The notes under the pieces are model-generated. The model was not told the origin of the DNA. It saw only the letters and a program-made list of their open reading frames with translations, and did no database searches. Of a DNA stretch of 64,000 nt, positions 42,209 to 51,228 are shown in pieces. Position numbers and translations under genes: made by a program. Positions within the stretch are counted from its first letter, which is position 1, and each line of letters opens with the position of its first letter. This DNA is from Tsukamurella sp040611135 (GTDB taxonomy: Bacteria; Actinomycetota; Actinomycetes; Mycobacteriales; Mycobacteriaceae): positions 62,001 through 126,000 of the forward strand of contig NZ_JBEXNL010000008.1 of the NCBI RefSeq assembly GCF_040611135.1, written 5' to 3'.

Positions 42209-44149
42209 GTGACTGTGAACGCGGCCGTGCGCCGCCACCTGCCGCTCATCGTGCTGCTCCTGGCCACGGCCGTGATCTACCTCGTGGGGATCACCCGGAA
42301 CGGGATGGCCAACGACTTCTACGCCGCGTCCGTGTGGGCCGGGAGCGAGAACTGGAAGGCGCTCCTGTTCGGCTCGCTCGACCCGTCGAACTCGATCACG
42401 GTGGACAAGCCGCCGCTGTCGATCTGGGTCATGGGCCTGTCCGCCCGGATCTTCGGCTTCTCCAGCGCCTCGATGCTGATCCCGCAGGCGCTCATGGCCG
42501 TCGCGTCCGTCGGCCTGCTCTACGGCGCCGTCCGGCGGCTGGCGGGCGAACCCGCCGGGCTCATCGCGGGCACCGTCCTCGCCCTGACCCCGGCGGCTGC
42601 GCTGATGTTCCGCTTCAACAACCCCGACGCGGCGATGGTCCTGCTCATGGTGGCCGGCGCCTACTGCACGGTGCGCGCGCTGCAGGGACGGGGCGGCCGG
42701 TGGCTGGCACTGGCCGGGGTCGCGCTCGGCCTCGCGTTCCTGGCGAAGATGCTCGAGGGGCTGCTCGTGCTGCCCGCGCTGGGACTGGTGTACCTCGTCG
42801 CCGCGCCGGTGGACTGGCGCCGCCGCGTGCTGCACCTGCTCGGCGCTGCCGCGGCGCTCGTGGTGAGCGCCGGGTGGTTCGTGGTCCTGACCATCCTGTG
42901 GCCCGCGGACTCGCGGCCCTACCTCGCGGGCTCGACCGACAACTCGTTCATGGACCTCGTGCTCGGCTACAACGGCTTCGGCCGCGTGCTCGGCCAGAAC
43001 CACAAGGGCGGCGGTGGAGGCGGTTTCGCGGGAATCCCGCAGGACTGCCTCACCGCGCTGCAGGACCGGTTCGGGGGTGGCCACGGCGGTCCGGGCGGGC
43101 ACGGTGGCGGGCACGCCGCCTTCGGACAGCAGCCGGGCCTGATGCGGCTGTTCACGGGCGAATGGGGCCTGGAGATCAGCTTCCTCCTGCCGGCCGCCCT
43201 CGTCGCGCTGGTCGTGGTGCTGTGGCTGCGCCGGGGCGAGCCCCGCACCGACCTCGTGCGCGCCGGCGCGATCCTGTTCGGCGCCTGGACCGTGGTCGAC
43301 GGGCTGCTACTGGCCGAGATGAAGCAGGCGGCGCACCCGTACTACAGCCTGTCCGTGGCGCCCGGCATCGCGGGGCTCGTCGGGATCGGACTGTGGACGG
43401 CCTGGCAGCGCCGCGGCGACCGGTCCGGTCTGGTCGCGCTCGTGCTGCAGATCGTCGCCGGGGGCGGGTGGGCATTCGCGTTGCTCTGCCAGAACGACGG
43501 TGCCGCACTCCGGGCCCGGTGGGTCGTGCTCGGCGCGACGGTTCTCGCGCTCGGTGCGGTGTGGGTGACCCGCCGCGACAACGGGCCGCGGTGGCGGGAG
43601 GCGATCACCTGGTGCCTGATCGCGGTGTCGATGCTGCTCGGGCCGGCGGTCTACGTGTGGTCCGGCATCGCGCATCCGCAGACCGGCGGCAGCCCGATGG
43701 TCTCGACCTCGGGCGAGCACTGGGGCGGCGGGCGCGGCGGAGCGTCGTCGTCGCAGCTGACGGCCCTGCTGCAGGGCACGGACACCACCTGGGCGGCCGC
43801 GACGAACGGGTCGTCGTCGGCGGCGTCGATGGAGCTGGCGTCGCGCCGGCCGGTCCTGGCCGTCGGCGGGTTCACCGGGTCCGACCCGTCGCCGACGCTC
43901 GCCCGGTTCCAGTCGGACGTGCAGCAGGGCCGGATCCGTTACTACATCGCCTCGTCGCAGGGGCGCGGCGGGCCGGGCGCGATCCTCGCGGACCTGCCGG
44001 AGCAGTGCCGCGACCTGGATCTCGGTGGCAAGGGCGGGACGACCGGGAGCATCGCGGCCTGGGTGCAGCAGAACTACGCGGCGCAGAAGGTCGGGAGCGC
44101 GACGGTGTACGACCTGACGAAACCTGTTGGTCGCTCAGCGGGCCGGTAA
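42209..44149 (+). CDS. GT39-family membrane glycosyltransferase (ArnT/YkcB-like)
   Basis: 646 residues with a dozen or more hydrophobic segments. The N-terminal external loop carries the acidic residues of dolichyl- or polyprenyl-phosphate-sugar transferases (NGMANDFYAASVWAGSENWKALLFGSLDPSNSITVDKPPLSIWVMGL), matching the PMT_2/GT39 family, and the C-terminal external domain is rich in Gly and Ser (SGEHWGGGRGGASSSQL). These enzymes transfer a sugar from a lipid-phosphate donor to protein or cell-wall glycan. The start GTG 42209 opens the first helix correctly. A strong terminator lies after the stop. Specific sugar unknown. Confidence 0.82.
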   Translation: MTVNAAVRRHLPLIVLLLATAVIYLVGITRNGMANDFYAASVWAGSENWKALLFGSLDPSNSITVDKPPLSIWVMGLSARIFGFSSASMLIPQALMAVASVGLLYGAVRRLAGEPAGLIAGTVLALTPAAALMFRFNNPDAAMVLLMVAGAYCTVRALQGRGGRWLALAGVALGLAFLAKMLEGLLVLPALGLVYLVAAPVDWRRRVLHLLGAAAALVVSAGWFVVLTILWPADSRPYLAGSTDNSFMDLVLGYNGFGRVLGQNHKGGGGGGFAGIPQDCLTALQDRFGGGHGGPGGHGGGHAAFGQQPGLMRLFTGEWGLEISFLLPAALVALVVVLWLRRGEPRTDLVRAGAILFGAWTVVDGLLLAEMKQAAHPYYSLSVAPGIAGLVGIGLWTAWQRRGDRSGLVALVLQIVAGGGWAFALLCQNDGAALRARWVVLGATVLALGAVWVTRRDNGPRWREAITWCLIAVSMLLGPAVYVWSGIAHPQTGGSPMVSTSGEHWGGGRGGASSSQLTALLQGTDTTWAAATNGSSSAASMELASRRPVLAVGGFTGSDPSPTLARFQSDVQQGRIRYYIASSQGRGGPGAILADLPEQCRDLDLGGKGGTTGSIAAWVQQNYAAQKVGSATVYDLTKPVGRSAGR

Positions 44150-44190
44150 CCGGCTCGATGCTGGGCATCCTGGGAGTGCTGTACCCGCCA

Positions 44191-44231
44191 CGCGGCCTCG
44201 AGGTCGATGTCAGGACGACCTCGAGGCCGCG
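44191..44231. terminator. Bidirectional terminator between convergent genes
   Basis: A perfect 16-bp inverted repeat: CGCGGCCTCGAGGTCG (44191-44206) and CGACCTCGAGGCCGCG (44216-44231) with a 9-nt loop, between the GT39 stop (44149) and the M20 hydrolase stop (44251). Confidence 0.85.
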
Positions 44232-44250
44232 GGGTAGATCATCCGCCGTG

Positions 44251-45687
44251 TTACCGGTTCGGCGGTGCGATCACTCCGTCGGGGATCGGACTGTCGTACG
44301 GAGTCGCGGAGGTGACGTCGGCGTACTCGGCTCGCGCTCGAGCGAGCGTGACGTGGTCCGTGATCAGCGTCGTGGCCGTGGACGCCATGACCTTGGCGGC
44401 GTAGATCATTCCCTTGTGGGCCGCAGGAAGCTTTCCCTGGGTGACCCACTGCCAGGAGTGCGGTGGGGCGCCCAGAGTGAAGCAGGGCGAGAAGATCTGC
44501 ACTGTGGGTGTCACCCAGCTGACGTCCCCGACATCGGTCGAGCCGTGCTCGCGGTGTCGGGGCACTGACGTGATGAGAGCCGGCACAGTCGAATCGAGGA
44601 TGCTGCGATCGGACGAGGGAAGCCCCGAGCGGGCGCGATCGGCCGCGATGCGCTCCGACTCGTAGGTTGTGGCGATTCGTTCCCCCATGGCGATGTCCTG
44701 GGCATCGAACGGCACGCCGCCGAGACGCGCGGCATGGCCGTGCAGCACTGACTCGAGAACCACGTTGGGCAGCACATGCGACGAGGCACCGTCGAACTCC
44801 ACGGTGAGGACGGTATCCGTCATCAGTGCCGCGCCCTGGGCGACGTGAAGGACACGCTCGTAGAGCTCGCGCATCTGCCGCACGTCCGCAGCCCGTACGA
44901 TGTAGTAGGCAGTGGCGTGCGCCTGCACCACGTTGGGAGACTGACCTCCGGAGTCGGTGATCGCGTAGTGGATCCGCGCATCGTCCGCAATGTGCTCGCG
45001 GAGGAAGTTGATCCCGATGTTCATCAGCTCCAGCGCGTCGAGGGCACTACGTCCGTGCTCCGGAGCCGAACCGGCGTGTGAAGCGACTCCGGTGAAGCTG
45101 AAATAGGCCTGCGTGTACGCGAGGAACTCCATCTGGCGGGTCACCATTCGCGTGAACGGGTGCCAGGTTATCGCGGCGTCGACGTCGGCGAACGCGCCGG
45201 CTTTGACCATGAAGGACTTACCTGCGGCCGCTTCCTCGGCGGGGCATCCGTAATAGCGAACCCGTCCGGGTAGACCGGATGCCTCCAGCGTCCGCGCGGT
45301 CGCCACTGCGGCGAGAAGCGAGCCGGCGCCGAGCAGGTGGTGACCGCATCCGTGACCGGCGCCGGTCACGTTCGCCGGGTCCGGCGTGGGTGCGAGTGCC
45401 CCCGATTCCTGTGACAGGCCGGCGAGTGCGTCGTACTCACCGAGGAAGGCGATGACGGGACCGCCGGTCCCGAATTCTGCGGAGAACGCGGTGGGAATCC
45501 CTCCGACGGCTTCCGTCACCGTGAATCCGTGTTGGCGGGCGGTCTCCGCCTGCAAGCGCATGGATGCGGTCTCCTGCCAGCGCAGTTCCGGTGCGTCCCA
45601 CAGCCGGTCGGCGACGGCGGTGAACTCGCCGGCGAGTTCGTCGACAGTGGGAATCGGTGTCAGATCCTGGTCCGGGGTGATCGTCAT
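44251..45687 (-). CDS. M20-family amidohydrolase, AbgB-like
   Basis: 478 residues. Zinc-binding motif GHGCGHHLLGAGS, catalytic acid GCPAEEAAAGK, HPFTRM and the C-terminal metal histidine in PPHSWQWVTQGK. The closest named relatives are p-aminobenzoyl-glutamate hydrolase subunit B and other peptidase M20D enzymes that split amide bonds of N-acyl amino acids. Its operon partner is an MFS transporter, 1 bp away; the divergent Lrp-type regulator suggests amino-acid-like control. ATG 45687. Confidence 0.85.
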   Translation of the reverse strand: MTITPDQDLTPIPTVDELAGEFTAVADRLWDAPELRWQETASMRLQAETARQHGFTVTEAVGGIPTAFSAEFGTGGPVIAFLGEYDALAGLSQESGALAPTPDPANVTGAGHGCGHHLLGAGSLLAAVATARTLEASGLPGRVRYYGCPAEEAAAGKSFMVKAGAFADVDAAITWHPFTRMVTRQMEFLAYTQAYFSFTGVASHAGSAPEHGRSALDALELMNIGINFLREHIADDARIHYAITDSGGQSPNVVQAHATAYYIVRAADVRQMRELYERVLHVAQGAALMTDTVLTVEFDGASSHVLPNVVLESVLHGHAARLGGVPFDAQDIAMGERIATTYESERIAADRARSGLPSSDRSILDSTVPALITSVPRHREHGSTDVGDVSWVTPTVQIFSPCFTLGAPPHSWQWVTQGKLPAAHKGMIYAAKVMASTATTLITDHVTLARARAEYADVTSATPYDSPIPDGVIAPPNR

Positions 45688-45688
45688 G

Positions 45689-47134
45689 TCAGTTCCTCAC
45701 TGCGTTGATGGTCTGGAGGGAATCGGTAGCGCTCGCGGTGCGGTTCGTGGCCACGACGAGGACGACGCCGGCCGTGCTCAGGGCGGCCGCGACGAGCCAC
45801 ACGGTGATATAGCCCGCCGATGTGACGACTCCGGAGGCCGGTGTGTGAGCGGCCAGGACGATGGCGATGATGGCGCCCATGACGCTGCCGCCGAGTGTGC
45901 GGACGACGTTGTACATACCGGCGGAGATCCCGGCCGAGTCAGCGGGCAGCCGCTCGAGGATCATGACCGGCAGGGTGGCGACCACGAGCCCTTCAGCCAG
46001 ACCCACGAAGACGATCGCCGCGGCCATGGTCGACCAGTGCGCCTGTGCGAGCGGCAGGACGGCGAACCCGATGGCGCCGCAGACGAAACCGGCCATGACC
46101 ACTCGATGCTGTGGCCATCGTCGAGCGGCTCGCGGGGCGATCACCGACGCGAGGAACACGCCCGCTCCGAGGGTCGTCAGGAACAGTCCGAGCAGAACTC
46201 CGTTCAGCGACAGCCCGTAGCCGGTCGACCGGGGCGTTGCTGCGAACGTCGAGAACGCGGTGAGTGGCCCGAACGAGACCATCCCGACGAGGAAGGCGGA
46301 CAGATACAGCGGAAGGACGTTCGGCCGGGCGAGCTCACGCACCGATACGAGCGGACTGCGCTGTCCGAGCTCGATGCGGAGCCACACCGCGAGCACAGCG
46401 ATTCCGCCGATCAGGAGCCCGACGACGAGGGGACTGGTCCACCCCTGTTTGGGGCCGAAGGCGAGCGACATCATCACCGCACCGAGGCCCACCGTCAGAA
46501 GGCATGCGCCGGTCCAGTCCATTCCGGCCGGAGCGCGGTTCGTCGTGGACGATTCCGGGACCATGGTCATAGGGGCGAGTATCACTAGCACGGTCGCCGC
46601 GGCCGGAATCAGTAGAGCGTGTTGTGCCGACCACGGGAACTCGAGCAGCACGCCCCCGAGGACGTATCCGAGCGAGAAGCCGGCGGTCAGGACTCCGAGC
46701 AGGACGGCGATCGCGGACCGCGCCCGCTCGGGGTCGAGGCGGTCGCGCACCAGTGCCATCTCCAGCGGGAGACATGCGAGCAACGCCCCCTGGAATGCCC
46801 GGCCGAGCAGAAGCACAGCGAAGTTCGGCGCCACTGCGACCAGGACGGATCCGAGCGCGAGGAAAGCCACCGCGATGCGAAGCAGACGTCGATGCCCGTA
46901 CTGATCTCCGAGCTTGCTCAGCACCGGTACCCATACGACGGAAGACAGGAGGAAGATGCTGCTGATCCAGTTCAATGCGGCCGTCGATACGCCCAGCTGT
47001 TTCCCGAGCGCGGGTGTCATCGTCGGCACTATGCCTTGGATCAGGCCGCTGACCAGCTCGACCATGAGCAGTCCGCTCAGGACTGTTCGGTACCCCAGAG
47101 TTGTGGGAGTACCACGCGTCGACTCATCGTTCAT
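45689..47134 (-). CDS. MFS transporter (DHA2-like)
   Basis: 481 residues and about fourteen hydrophobic segments: TMTPALGKQLGVSTAALNWISSIFLLSSVVWVPVLSKLGDQYGHRRLLRIAV with the MFS loop, and a repeat around FGPLTAFSTFAATPRSTGYGL. It is transcribed with the M20 hydrolase gene (1 bp gap), so it probably imports the hydrolase substrate or exports a product. ATG 47134 is used; ATG 47143 is 9 bp upstream. Confidence 0.82.
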   Translation of the reverse strand: MNDESTRGTPTTLGYRTVLSGLLMVELVSGLIQGIVPTMTPALGKQLGVSTAALNWISSIFLLSSVVWVPVLSKLGDQYGHRRLLRIAVAFLALGSVLVAVAPNFAVLLLGRAFQGALLACLPLEMALVRDRLDPERARSAIAVLLGVLTAGFSLGYVLGGVLLEFPWSAQHALLIPAAATVLVILAPMTMVPESSTTNRAPAGMDWTGACLLTVGLGAVMMSLAFGPKQGWTSPLVVGLLIGGIAVLAVWLRIELGQRSPLVSVRELARPNVLPLYLSAFLVGMVSFGPLTAFSTFAATPRSTGYGLSLNGVLLGLFLTTLGAGVFLASVIAPRAARRWPQHRVVMAGFVCGAIGFAVLPLAQAHWSTMAAAIVFVGLAEGLVVATLPVMILERLPADSAGISAGMYNVVRTLGGSVMGAIIAIVLAAHTPASGVVTSAGYITVWLVAAALSTAGVVLVVATNRTASATDSLQTINAVRN

Positions 47135-47246
47135 GTGGATCACTTTCTTGTCGGACTGGAATTGCGCTGGATGTCGACAGGGACGGTATGTGTGATATGA
47201 AGCACGTTCGCTGATCTGCTGGATTCGAACACGGTGAGGGGGCGCG

Positions 47247-48269
47247 ATGGCGAAATCCGCCGACGAACTCGATCTCAGGCTGATTCACGCCCTGCAGATC
47301 GCGCCCCGCGCACCGTGGGTGCAACTGGCGAAACCGTTGGGCCTCAGTGCCGCGACTGCCGCCCGTCGTTGGGAGCGCCTGGTGGAACGCGGCGAGGCCT
47401 GGATCTGCGGGTACAACTCCGCACGGGGTTCGGACGGTGGTGCCTTCATAGAGATCGCCTGTGAAGCCAACAGGACGGACGCTGTGGGCGATCTGATCGC
47501 GGCATCGCCGCAAGTGCTCGCCCTCGACTCCCTCCCGGGGCCCACCGACCTCTTCGCGACGGTCGCGGTCGAGGACATTTCCGCCTTCGCGACGTTCACG
47601 GCGGCGGTGCGTGCCGTCCGCGGCGTGCGATCTGTGCGTGGACGGCTCATCACCGGTGTGTACTCGAACGCCGCCCGGTGGCGGCTGGACGCGCTCGATC
47701 CGGCGGAACGCACGGCCGTCGAACGGCTCGTCCCGATCGAGCGATCGGCGCGCCCGGTCGTGATGGACGAACTCGACAGGCGCCTCGTCGTCCACCTCGG
47801 CGGTGATGGCAGGGCCGCGGCGACGGACCTCGCCAATGCCCTCGGGGTGTCGATCACCACGGTCCGTCGTCGGATCGACCGGCTCATGGACTCGAGTGTT
47901 CTAGACGTCCGCTGTGAGGTCTTGCCCACCGTGACGGGGCACGCCGTGTCCGCGGTGTTCTGGATCAGGATCCCGGCGCCGCACGTCGCCGCAGCCGCGG
48001 CTCGGTTGTCCGTTCTACCGGAGGTCCGGCTGGTCGCGGGCGTCACGGGACCCGAAAACCTCCTCGTTACGGCTTGGCTCCGTCACGCCGCGGACATCGA
48101 GCGCTTCGAGGCAGACATCGTGGTGCAGATCCCGACCGCGATAGTGGCCGATCGATCTGTGAAGCTCGGTATCAGGAAACTGACCGGCCGGATGATAGGC
48201 GCGGACGGCCGAGCGAACGACGTCGTACTGATGGATAGCTGGTCCGTCGGTGTCGGTGGTCGTCACTAG
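47247..48269 (+). CDS. Lrp/AsnC-family regulator with two tandem Lrp units
   Basis: 340 residues, double the usual Lrp length. Each half has an AsnC-type HTH and a RAM domain: first HTH WVQLAKPLGLSAATAARRWERLVERG and second HTH MDELDRRLVVHLGGDGRAAATDLANALGVSITTVRRRIDRLMDSSVL. RAM parts: AFIEIACEANRTDAVGDLIAAS and LFATVAVEDISAFATFT; then AVFWIRIPAPHVAAAAARLS. The gene is divergent from the M20/MFS operon and close to it (112 bp between starts), so it is likely the local regulator, responding to a small effector (amino acid or peptide). It ends 9 bp before polA. Confidence 0.85.
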   Translation: MAKSADELDLRLIHALQIAPRAPWVQLAKPLGLSAATAARRWERLVERGEAWICGYNSARGSDGGAFIEIACEANRTDAVGDLIAASPQVLALDSLPGPTDLFATVAVEDISAFATFTAAVRAVRGVRSVRGRLITGVYSNAARWRLDALDPAERTAVERLVPIERSARPVVMDELDRRLVVHLGGDGRAAATDLANALGVSITTVRRRIDRLMDSSVLDVRCEVLPTVTGHAVSAVFWIRIPAPHVAAAAARLSVLPEVRLVAGVTGPENLLVTAWLRHAADIERFEADIVVQIPTAIVADRSVKLGIRKLTGRMIGADGRANDVVLMDSWSVGVGGRH

Positions 48270-48278
48270 ACTGCTGGT

Positions 48279-51029
48279 GTGACTGCACCGAACCCGTCGA
48301 CCGCCGCCGCCCACGCTTCCGAATCGCCTTCGGAGGGCGGCGCGAAGCCCACGATGCTGTTGATCGACGGGCATTCGATGGCCTTCCGCGCCTTCTTCGC
48401 GCTCCCGCTCGACGGTGGCCGCTTCCGCACCAAGTCGGGTCAGCCCACCAACGCGGTGTACGGCTTCACCTCCATGCTGATCAAGCTGCTCAAGGAGGAG
48501 GCGCCGGGCTACGTGGCCGCGGCGTTCGACGTCTCGCGGCAGACCTTCCGTGCGGAGATGTACCCCGAGTACAAGGCGCAGCGCAGCTCCGCGCCGGACG
48601 ATTTCCGCGGCCAGGTCGACGTGGTCAAGGACGTGCTCGCCGCGATGGGCATCCCCACCATGGCGCAGGAGGGCTACGAGGCTGACGACATCATCGCCAC
48701 GATGACCACCCGGGCCCAGGAGCAGGGCTTCAAGGTCCTCATCGTCACGGGTGACCGAGACGCGTTGCAGTTGGTCAACGACGACGTGACGGTCCTCTAC
48801 CCGCGCAAGGGCGTCTCCGACCTCACCCGCTTCACGCCGGAGGAGGTGGCGGCCAAGTACGGTCTGACGCCGGCGCAGTACCCGGACTACGCGGCGCTGC
48901 GCGGCGACCCGTCGGACAACCTGCCCGGCATCCCCGGCGTCGGCGAGAAGACGGCGGCCAAGTGGATCCGCGAGTACGAGAGCCTCGAGGGCCTGGTCAC
49001 CAATGTCGACAAGGTCAAGGGCAAGGTGGGGGATTCGCTGCGCGAGAACCTCGCGACGGTGCAGCTCAATCGGCAGATCACCGAGATGGTCCGGGACATG
49101 ACGCTGCCCTACGAGCCGCAGGACCTGGCGCTGCAGCCGTGGAATCGCGAGGCGATCCACCAGCTGTTCGACGATCTCGAGTTCCGGGTGCTGCGTGAGC
49201 GGATCTTCACCGAGTTGGCGTCGTCGGAACCCGAGGCGGAGGAGGGCTTCGAAATCTCGGGCGGCATCGTCGCGCCCGGCACCGTCGCCGAGTGGCTGGC
49301 CGAGCACGGTGCCTCAGGCGCGCGGTCCGGCCTGGGCGTGATCGGCCCGGAGGTCGTGGTCGACGGTGACGCGGAGGCCGTCGTGATCGCGGCCCCCGAC
49401 GACGAGGGCGGGTACATCGAGCTCGCCTCGCTGACCCCCCACGACGAGGCCGCGCTCGGGGCGTGGCTCGCGGACGACACGCAGCCGAAGGCGGTGCACG
49501 AGGCCAAGTGGGCGATGCACGCGCTGTCCAGCCGCGGGTGGTCGCTGGGTGGTCTCACCTCGGACACCGCAATCGCGGCGTACCTGGTCCGGCCGGGTCA
49601 GCGCACCTTCAACCTGGACGACCTCTCGGTGCGCTACCTGCATCGCGAGCTGCGGGTCGAGGCCGCAGGTGACGACTCGCAACTGTCGCTACTCGACGAT
49701 CCCGACGATTCCGCGGGGGAGAGGGCGCAGCAGGCGATTCTGCGGGCACGCGCCGTCGTGGACCTCGCGGAGGCGTTGGACGCCGAGCTCGACAACATCG
49801 AGTCGCGGCCGCTGCTCGCGGAGATGGAGCTGCCGCTGCTGCGGGTGCTCGACGTCATGGAGACCACGGGCATCGCGGTCGACACCGACCACCTCGAGTC
49901 GCTGCACGGCGAGTTCAGCGAGCGGATCCGCGCCGCCGAGGCCTCGGCCTTCGAGGAGATCGGGGAGCAGATCAACCTCGGCTCCCCGAAGCAGCTGCAG
50001 GTGATCCTGTTCGAGAAGCTGGGCCTGCCGAAGACGAAGAAGACGAAGACCGGCTACACCACCGACGCGGCGGCGCTCGAGGCCCTGTACGAGAAGGAGC
50101 CGCATCCGTTCCTGCAGTATCTGCTCGAGCACCGCGACGCCACCCGGCTCAAGGTCACCGTCGAGGGGCTGCTGAAGACCGTCGCCTCCGACGGGCGCAT
50201 CCACTCCACGTTCAACCAGACGGTGGCGGCCACCGGGCGGTTGTCGTCGACGGACCCGAACCTGCAGAACATCCCCGTGCGCACCGAGGCCGGCCGGCAG
50301 ATCCGCCACGCCTTCGTCGCGGGCGAGGGCTACGAGCGCCTCATGACGGCCGACTACAGCCAGATCGAGATGCGCATCATGGCGCACCTCTCACGCGACG
50401 CGGGGCTCATCGAGGCGTTCAACACCGGCGAGGACCTGCACAACTTCGTCGGATCCCGGGCGTTCGGCGTCCCGATCGACGAGGTCACGCCCGATATGCG
50501 CCGCCGGGTCAAGGCGATGTCCTACGGTCTCGCGTACGGTCTCTCGGCGTTCGGGCTCGCCGCGCAGTTGAAGATCTCGCGCGACGAGGCCAAGGATCAG
50601 ATGGAGGCGTACTTCTCCCGCTTCGGCGGCGTGCGCGACTACCTGCAGGACGTGGTCGTCGAGGCGGGGCGCAACGAGTTCACCGAGACGATCTACGGCC
50701 GCCGTCGGTACCTGCCGGACCTGACCTCGACGAACCGCATGCGGCGCGAGGCGGCAGAGCGGATGGCGCTCAACGCGCCGATCCAGGGCAGCGCCGCCGA
50801 CATCATCAAGGTCGCCATGATCCGGCTGCAGGCCTCGATCGCCGACGCGGGCCTCACATCCCGGATGCTGCTGCAGGTGCACGACGAGCTCGTGCTCGAG
50901 GTGGCTGCAGGCGAGAGTGAGCAGCTCGAGGCGCTGGTCCGGGACACGATGGGCAGCGCCGCGGATCTGTCCGTGCCGCTGGAGGTGTCCGTGGGCTACG
51001 GCCGCACCTGGGACGAAGCCGCGCACTGA
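48279..51029 (+). CDS. polA: DNA polymerase I
   Basis: 916 residues from GTG 48279. N-terminal 5' nuclease domain: LLIDGHSMAFRAFFALP and YEADDIIATM, then the helix-hairpin-helix LRGDPSDNLPGIPGVGEKTAAKW. The middle domain (about 310-490) is of the exonuclease fold but lacks the D-x-E metal residues, so, as in mycobacteria, there is no proofreading. The polymerase part is intact: motif A DYSQIEMRIMAHLSRD, O-helix RRRVKAMSYGLAYGLSAFGLA, motif C LLQVHDELVLEV. Key in DNA repair and replication. The next feature is a retron 29 bp downstream, unlike M. tuberculosis where rpsA follows polA. Confidence 0.97.
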   Translation: MTAPNPSTAAAHASESPSEGGAKPTMLLIDGHSMAFRAFFALPLDGGRFRTKSGQPTNAVYGFTSMLIKLLKEEAPGYVAAAFDVSRQTFRAEMYPEYKAQRSSAPDDFRGQVDVVKDVLAAMGIPTMAQEGYEADDIIATMTTRAQEQGFKVLIVTGDRDALQLVNDDVTVLYPRKGVSDLTRFTPEEVAAKYGLTPAQYPDYAALRGDPSDNLPGIPGVGEKTAAKWIREYESLEGLVTNVDKVKGKVGDSLRENLATVQLNRQITEMVRDMTLPYEPQDLALQPWNREAIHQLFDDLEFRVLRERIFTELASSEPEAEEGFEISGGIVAPGTVAEWLAEHGASGARSGLGVIGPEVVVDGDAEAVVIAAPDDEGGYIELASLTPHDEAALGAWLADDTQPKAVHEAKWAMHALSSRGWSLGGLTSDTAIAAYLVRPGQRTFNLDDLSVRYLHRELRVEAAGDDSQLSLLDDPDDSAGERAQQAILRARAVVDLAEALDAELDNIESRPLLAEMELPLLRVLDVMETTGIAVDTDHLESLHGEFSERIRAAEASAFEEIGEQINLGSPKQLQVILFEKLGLPKTKKTKTGYTTDAAALEALYEKEPHPFLQYLLEHRDATRLKVTVEGLLKTVASDGRIHSTFNQTVAATGRLSSTDPNLQNIPVRTEAGRQIRHAFVAGEGYERLMTADYSQIEMRIMAHLSRDAGLIEAFNTGEDLHNFVGSRAFGVPIDEVTPDMRRRVKAMSYGLAYGLSAFGLAAQLKISRDEAKDQMEAYFSRFGGVRDYLQDVVVEAGRNEFTETIYGRRRYLPDLTSTNRMRREAAERMALNAPIQGSAADIIKVAMIRLQASIADAGLTSRMLLQVHDELVLEVAAGESEQLEALVRDTMGSAADLSVPLEVSVGYGRTWDEAAH

Positions 51030-51058
51030 GGCTGTCCGATCTGTGGCAGCATGAAGGC

Positions 51059-51221
51059 ATGCGACGTCGCTCGGGTGAGGTGGGATCCTTGCGATCCGTC
51101 CCAGCGGTAACCGCTGGGGGCTCTGCACAGTTACACCCCGCGTCCCACGCCGGACGGTGCGCTCCGCGCACGCATCGGCGCTCCGGGCGATCGTTTCAGG
51201 TCACCCGAGCGGCGTTCGCAT
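51059..51221 (+). ncRNA. Retron msr-msd RNA with a1/a2 inverted repeat
   Basis: A near-perfect 20-bp inverted repeat (a1 51059-51078; a2 51201-51221, with one extra A and one G-U) brackets the element and ends 7 bp before the RT start codon. The right layout for a retron: (i) next to a1, a stem GGATC/GATCC with loop CTTGC (51083-51097) and a perfect hairpin CCAGCGG-TAA-CCGCTGG (51101-51117), the msr-type stems; (ii) then a long hairpin 51148-51180, nine to twelve pairs around a 3-base mismatch with loop TCC, the msd-type stem; (iii) a2 at the end. The boundary of msr and msd and the branching guanosine cannot be fixed from sequence, but the pairing and position fit a retron primer-template RNA. 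Confidence 0.75.
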
Positions 51222-51228
51222 CCCCGTC

